From Cryptomeria japonica (lineage: Eukaryota; Streptophyta; Pinopsida; Cupressales; Cupressaceae), in contig NC_081411.1 of assembly GCF_030272615.1 (NCBI RefSeq), positions 213,275,744-213,339,743 on the forward strand: a stretch of 64,000 bases of DNA. Reading direction: 5' to 3'. Shown here in pieces: positions 58,765 to 64,000 of the stretch. The number at the start of each line of letters is the position of its first letter. The first letter of the stretch is position 1. Made by a program: the position numbers and the translations under genes. Under the pieces are notes generated by a model. That model ran no database searches. It was not told the DNA's origin and saw only the letters and a program-made list of their open reading frames with translations.

Positions 58765-61700
58765 TTAATAACTTTCACCATCGACAATAGTAGGGATCTC
58801 CTCATATCTGTCATGAGTTCAATCACGCATAAGGAGTGACTGAACCTCAAAATCCAAGTTGTCTTCATTAAACCACACCTTCTCTATAGTTATGAGAAAT
58901 ATACGACTCCTCGAAAGTATTGATTATATTCTTGGAGGCATTGATAATATTTTCAATCATCCAGGAAGGTGAACTTTTCCACTTAAGACACTGAATAATA
59001 TTATTCGAGTCTCCCTCAATCCACACCTTCCTACATCGAAGTTGCTTAGCAATTTGCAAAGTTTGGAAGGCACCCAAGGCTTCAGCAAGGTGGTTGGTCT
59101 ATGTACCCATGGAGAGTGCCACCACTGCAATACAACTACTATTCTCATCCCTTATCACTTCCCCACACCCAACGAGCTCGAGATTGCCCTTAGCCGCCCC
59201 ATCAAAATTAATTTTAACCCAATCTGAAAGGAGGGAAATTCCACACACAGTTCTCTTTAGTCTTATGCCTCTATCTATGACATTTAGGAAGGACCAATCT
59301 CCATTCCTTAGAAAAAACAATCTCAAAGTCATTGATTACGTTTGAGGAGTACAAGGATCCAACATTGAAGACCATATTAACATTCTTAGAAATAGCCCTG
59401 CAAATATTTTCAACAACCACATTAGGGGGAGAGAGGAGTCTCTGAAAAAATGATTATTTCTCTCCTTCCAAATCCCCCAAGAAACATGAGGGAAAATAAA
59501 GAAACACACCAACTTGATGGAAGGATTAGAAGAGGGGCATCTCCACTATTGAAAGAAATCCAAAATTTGCTGAGGGAAGACCCAATTGAGGCATCACTTT
59601 TGGAAGACACAACTCCAAATTTCAAAGGTAAAAGAGCAATGAAGAACCAAATGAGAAACTGATTCCTCCTCCTGCAAGAAAAGAAAATATCTATTGGGGA
59701 GCAAAAAACCACTTTTCCATAAATTATTAGTAGTAATAATTTTATTCTGAAGCATAAGCCAGAAAAAAATGTTAACTTTAGGAATAAGGTTCTTCACCCA
59801 ATCTTTCGCCCAGCAGGGGGGGAGAAGGAGCAAGAGACAACAAAGAAATAGCTGATGCCATCGAGAAGTAGCCAAAAGAAGTCCCCTTCCAAATCAGAGA
59901 GTCCTTAGAGTTCAGATAGGGGAAACAAGAGAGAAGAGATAGCTAGATATGAAGCAAGGGAGGAAAAGCCTCGAAAAGATTAACCCATCTAGAATCTCTC
60001 TAGTAATCAGCAACAAAAACACCAAAAGAATCTTTGCAATCATCCATAAAAGGAACAAAATCTAGGAGATCACAAAGAGGACCAAAAGGGAGCCACGAAT
60101 CTTCCTAGAATTTGATAGTCTTGACATCTCCCAACTTCCAAAAACTTCCCTTTGAAGCAACCTCCCTGGCCTTAAGCACATTATTCCAAAGAAAAGAACT
60201 AGAAGAGAGAACGTCTGCATTAAAAAAATCTTTCAAAGAGGGGGAGTAGAACAAATACTACTACAACAGATCAAGTTCCATTCACGGTTGTTTTAAAAAA
60301 TTCTCCAAATCTGTTTAGCCAAAAGAGCTTGATTAAAGGATTAGATACTTTGAACACCTAGGCCTCCTCCAAATTTAGGTATACAAACACTCTCCCAAGA
60401 AAATAAAGGCATACACTTTTTCTCCTCCACCCCAGACCAGAGGAACTGCTTCTGAATTCTTTCAATAACTTCAACAAATTTGGAAGGGATTTTGAAGAGA
60501 CTAAGAGTATAGACAAGGAGATTTTGAAGAGTTGACTTCAAAAATTGAATTTTCCCAGCCTAACTTAATAAAGCACCTTTCAAGACAACTAGTTTTTTAT
60601 TGAATCTATCAATCAAAGAACCAAAAAGAATCCAATGGTTTCAAGAAAAGGGGGAGGCCCAGATAAGTGGAAGGAAAAGACTTGATAACACAACCAACAA
60701 TACCCACAATCCTTCTCTGTCTGATCTCCGAGGTATTGAAAAAGAAAAGAGAGCTTTTACTCCAATTTATCAACTGACTAGATGCTTTTCTATAAAGATG
60801 AATAGCATCACCCAAAGTTCTATCTTCTTTAATAGAAGAACTTCCTAATAAAATAGTATCATCAACGAACAACTAGTGGAAGCACACAAGACTAGATGAA
60901 GATGGTCTCAAACCTTGGAAAGAGCCATCTGCTACCAGTTTCAACAAATACCTACCAAGAGCCTCTGCCATAATAGTAAAGAGGATGGGAGAAATTAGAT
61001 CCCCCTGTCTCAAACCTCTGGAAGATTTGAAAAATCGAGAAGGGGATCCATTAACAAGAACTGCAAAGGAAGGCGTGGAGACCAACTACCAAATGAGCTT
61101 AATAACTCTATCACAAAATCCAAATGCATGAAGGATTCTAGAAAGAAAAGGCCAATCAACTCTATCATAATATTTAGAAAGATCCAACTTCATAAGAAAG
61201 CCCACTTTATGAGACACCTCCAAGGAATGGATGTTCTCATGCACAATAATGATAAAATCTAGAATCTGTCTACTAGGGACAAATCCATTATGTTGAGGAG
61301 AAATGATATCCAACAAGATGGACAAAAGCCTCAGTGCAAGAACCTTAGGAATAATCTTATAGAATGAACTACAAAGGCTAATTGGGTGGAATCTTTTCAT
61401 AGAATCAGCCCGAGTACATTTTTAAATCATCACAATAAAGGTAGAATTGAGTTCTTTGAGCAACTATCTAGCTCCAAAAACTCTTTCACCCCATCTGAAA
61501 CATCCTTCTGCACAATATTCCAAAAATATTGAAAGAAAAATAGAATAAAACCATCCAGACCTGGGGCTTTGTTACCATCAAAAGAAAAGACAACAACTTT
61601 AATTTTATCTTTAGAAGGAAGAGTAGCCAGGAACTTATTATGCTCTTCTTTCATGATAGAGGGGATGGCTCCCAAAAGAGAATTCTAAGAATCAACATCC

Positions 61701-62935
61701 AGATTAGCCTCAGCTGAGAGAAGGGAAGAAAAAAAATGAGACACCTCCCCACATATTTCCTCCTCTTTCACCAGCACACCATCATCCACCACCAGCTTAG
61801 AGATCCTATTGGCAGCTTTATGTTTGAGGGAAGTTAAATGAAAAAATCTTGTGTTCTTATCCCCAACAGACAACCATAAGGCCTTAGACCTTTGTCTCCA
61901 AAAGACCTCTTCCTTAGCTATGACATCATGATAGTTTCTCAAAATATCATTTTCCTTTTCCAAATATCCTGAAGAATAACCCACAACTTGAATTTTATCT
62001 TGAATGTTTTTCAACTCACACTAAATAGCAAATTTAGAAGTAAAAAGATTGCCAAACACTTGTTTACTCCATCTTCTAACATTAGCTTTCACAAATCTGA
62101 GTTTTTTAGCAACTCTAAACACAGAAGACCCAACCATGAGTATATTCCACCATTGCATAATAGAATCTTCCAGCAAGGGGTGGGACAACCATATTTTTTC
62201 AAATTTGAAAGGATAGTTTCTCTTACCATCAATAGCCTCCACAACAAAAGAGATGGGGAAATGATCTGAACCAGCCCTAGGGAGAGCCATAAGGGACTAG
62301 ACATACTTAACTAGATAATTATTAGAGATAAGAGACCAATTAAGACAGACTTGAATTAGGTCATCACCCACTCTCCTATTGGTCCAAGTGAACGAGGCAC
62401 CTTGAAGGTCAATATCCTATAGAGATTGAGCATCAATAAATGCCATCAGGTCCAACCGACTATCCATTTGGATCTGAGAACCTTCAAACTTCTTAGAATT
62501 GTGAAGGGGAGTATTAAAATATCCCATAATAATCCAATTTTCATTACATTGCTTGGAGTGATGAACCTCCATTTTCTTCCAAAACTTATTCCTAGCTACT
62601 TTAGAGTTGGGAGCATAGATATTAGAGAGAACCCATGAAAAATCATCTCTAATATGGTGAAATCTAACAGAAACAAAATTGGAATCAACATCCAAGATTT
62701 CACCCTTAGTGTAATTCAAATTCTGAAAAATAGCAGTCCCATCCGAAGCACCTTCCGAACTACTACCAGCAACCCCACAATGCTTGAAAAACTTAATATT
62801 TTCCACCTTTTCCTTAATAATTTTAGTTTATTGTATTAGGATAATATACAGCTTATGATCCCTAATCATGTTACGAACTATATCTTGTTTATGGGGTGCA
62901 TTGAGTCCCCGTATGTTCAAGGAAATAAATTTCAT
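58765..62935 (-). pseudogene. LINE ORF2: endonuclease, reverse transcriptase, zinc region, RNase H (degenerate)
   Basis: Starts at the ATG at 62935 (MKFISLNIRGLN), the usual endonuclease opening. The endonuclease continues with IIMGYFNTPL near 62520 (tyrosine where the catalytic GDFN aspartate is expected, so inactive) and GSDHFPIS near 62260. Reverse transcriptase has FDGNKAPGLDG near 61570, KLDLSKYYDRVDW near 61170, SRGLRQGDLISPILF near 61000 and the catalytic FVDDTILLG near 60865. The zinc-binding region is near 59600-59750 (HLVLHCSFTFEIW). RNase H has VKINFDGAAKGN near 59210 and WIEGDSNNII near 59000. Stops occur throughout, and the frame changes near 61410 and 60570. RNase H at the end is normal for this plant LINE group. 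Confidence 0.9.
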
Positions 62936-62944
62936 TTTTTTACC

Positions 62945-64000
62945 AAGGGAACATAACTCATAGATGGTCCTCTGACTACCATCCACCAAGTTACACCTGC
63001 ATTCTTTCTCTCGACCATTTAGTAGATTTTCTACGAGGAGTGGTATTCGGTGTTCTAGTATCAGCTTTATATTTCTGTGTTGTAGAAACACCAACATGTG
63101 GAGCCCCAACAGTCTGTCCAGCTTTCTTAGATTTCTTTTTCTCAACTTGGATAAATAGAGCTTCACCCCTCACAGCCTCTTGGGTTAGTGAGTGATTCTC
63201 TTTCCCCAATTTTAATGGACTGCTCGCACCACTAGACTCAATTTTCTTTTCCTCCAACAAGTTCTAGGGGAGAGGGGACCTCTCTTCTGCAGGATAGGTA
63301 GACTTCACATTCTCCTTAGATTGAGAGCACATGCAATTCACAACCTCGTTTCAATCCTCCTTTTGCATGCTCTTAGGACTGGAAAAAGAAGCTCCAACAT
63401 CATTAAGTCCAACATCAATTTGTCCTTTCTCAAGCTATTGAACAATAGGATTAGGCATACGACCATCTTTAACAAAACACTCTATTTCACTAGAACCATC
63501 CTCACTATTACCTTTTACCATATCAGTAATCTCCTCTTGCTGGGCTTGTGATGTATTATTGATAACATTAATATCTCCATCTTTCTCTAATTGAACTAGA
63601 CTAGAAGAATCAGATTCCTTCAGGTTCCTAATATCCTTGACCGTCTCAATACTACCATCTTCATTATGAGCCACCTTTGATGTTTTTTCTCTCCAAATCT
63701 ACTTATGCAAGCAATTGTTGTTTCCAGAATTTGTTTTAGGGGAGCAACAACCTTATTAATATGCAGAGGACTTTTTTTCAGCACAAAAGCCAGATTTTTT
63801 ACATTTAAAATAGACAAAAGGCATAGTCTCAAACTCAACTAGCTGGGTCCATTTCCCCAACCTATAAATGATATCCACTGAGGATGGGAGATCAGTATTT
63901 TAATTAACACAAACACAGATCCGTGCATAAAACATTCTTTTCCTAGCTATCATCATTGATTCAACAGAAAGAAGTTCCCCAAACAAGCTAGCCAAACCCT
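62945..64000 (-). pseudogene. LINE ORF1, C-terminal part (degenerate, partial)
   Basis: Upstream of ORF2 on the same strand. Near the window edge it reads RICVCVN and SSVDIIYRLGKWTQLVEFE (63840-63935), the pattern of the plant LINE ORF1 nucleic-acid-binding region (DUF4283-type). A ruined zinc knuckle follows (CKKSG, near 63800). The middle is acidic and serine/asparagine-rich (63435-63674), and the end is basic (RRKSTKWSRERMQV near 62995). Several stops and frame changes are present. The start lies outside the window. Confidence 0.75.

Larger units (their letters stand above)
58649..64000 (-). mobile_element. L1-type LINE (non-LTR retrotransposon), minus strand, cut off by the right window edge
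   Basis: Minus-strand ORF1 (from beyond 64000 to about 62945) and ORF2 (62935 to about 58765), with endonuclease, reverse transcriptase, zinc-binding and RNase H domains in the order of plant L1-type LINEs. The 5' end is outside the window. The 3' end is not closed by an A-tract beside ORF2; the same strand continues past Copia-3 into another ORF and ends near 51948, so the full unit may be 51948 to beyond 64000. Stops and frameshifts make it inactive. Confidence 0.88.

Overview
The window is AT-rich nuclear DNA of a seed plant with a large, repeat-packed genome, and a gymnosperm is the most likely source. That guess rests on the repeat load, the kinds of elements, and a gag-like ORF at 52186-53687 that I associate with gymnosperm repeats; it is inference. 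Nothing looks bacterial, viral or organellar. Almost all of the sequence belongs to nested retrotransposons, and one multi-exon host-type gene model survives at 41.0-43.75 kb.

Layout: (1) 1-750 and 8004-8417 are units of a ~372-bp tandem repeat, split by a Ty1/copia element (Copia-1, 751-8003, TSD CATGC). (2) 8418-9351 and 36684-38280 are the two sides of an old, decayed minus-strand coding-like sequence, split by a Ty3/gypsy element of the Tat type (dual RNase H) on the minus strand (9357-36678, TSD GAAGG, tRNA-Lys primer site). (3) The Tat element is itself split inside its reverse transcriptase by a 12.4-kb, plus-strand, apparently non-coding element with 4.35-kb LTRs and a 3.7-kb interior (15952-28351, TSD GAAGG). 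This has the structure of a LARD (large retrotransposon derivative). (4) 38281-41012 is mostly unassigned. (5) 41013-43754 is a six-exon plant gene model with one in-frame TGA. (6) 44190-51942 is Copia-2, a Sirevirus-like copia element whose gag carries three zinc knuckles and a coiled coil (TSD ATGTA). (7) 51948-53742 and 58649-64000 are minus-strand sequence of a LINE (ORF1 and ORF2, running off the right edge), with an unusual extra ORF downstream of ORF2. It is split by Copia-3, a short Tnt1/Tork-like copia element (53743-58648, TSD TAGAA).

All five LTR elements have both LTRs and a matching 5-bp target duplication, so their boundaries are firm, except the left edge of the Copia-1 3' LTR, which is approximate. 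All four coding LTR elements are dead. Their reading frames can be followed for thousands of bases, but they are broken by nonsense codons, many apparently transition-derived, and a few frameshifts. Relative order is clear from nesting: Tat is younger than the decayed sequence it split, the LARD is younger than Tat, and Copia-3 is younger than the LINE. The LARD LTRs look about 98-99% identical by eye, so it is probably the youngest insertion.

For a second look: the LARD and its possible mobilisation by a Tat-type integrase; a 40-base tRNA-Lys match at the Tat primer site that stops at the position of anticodon-adjacent A37; G-patch-like motifs between protease and RT in Tat and in the decayed sequence; the extra ORF 3' of the LINE; and the unassigned host gene.
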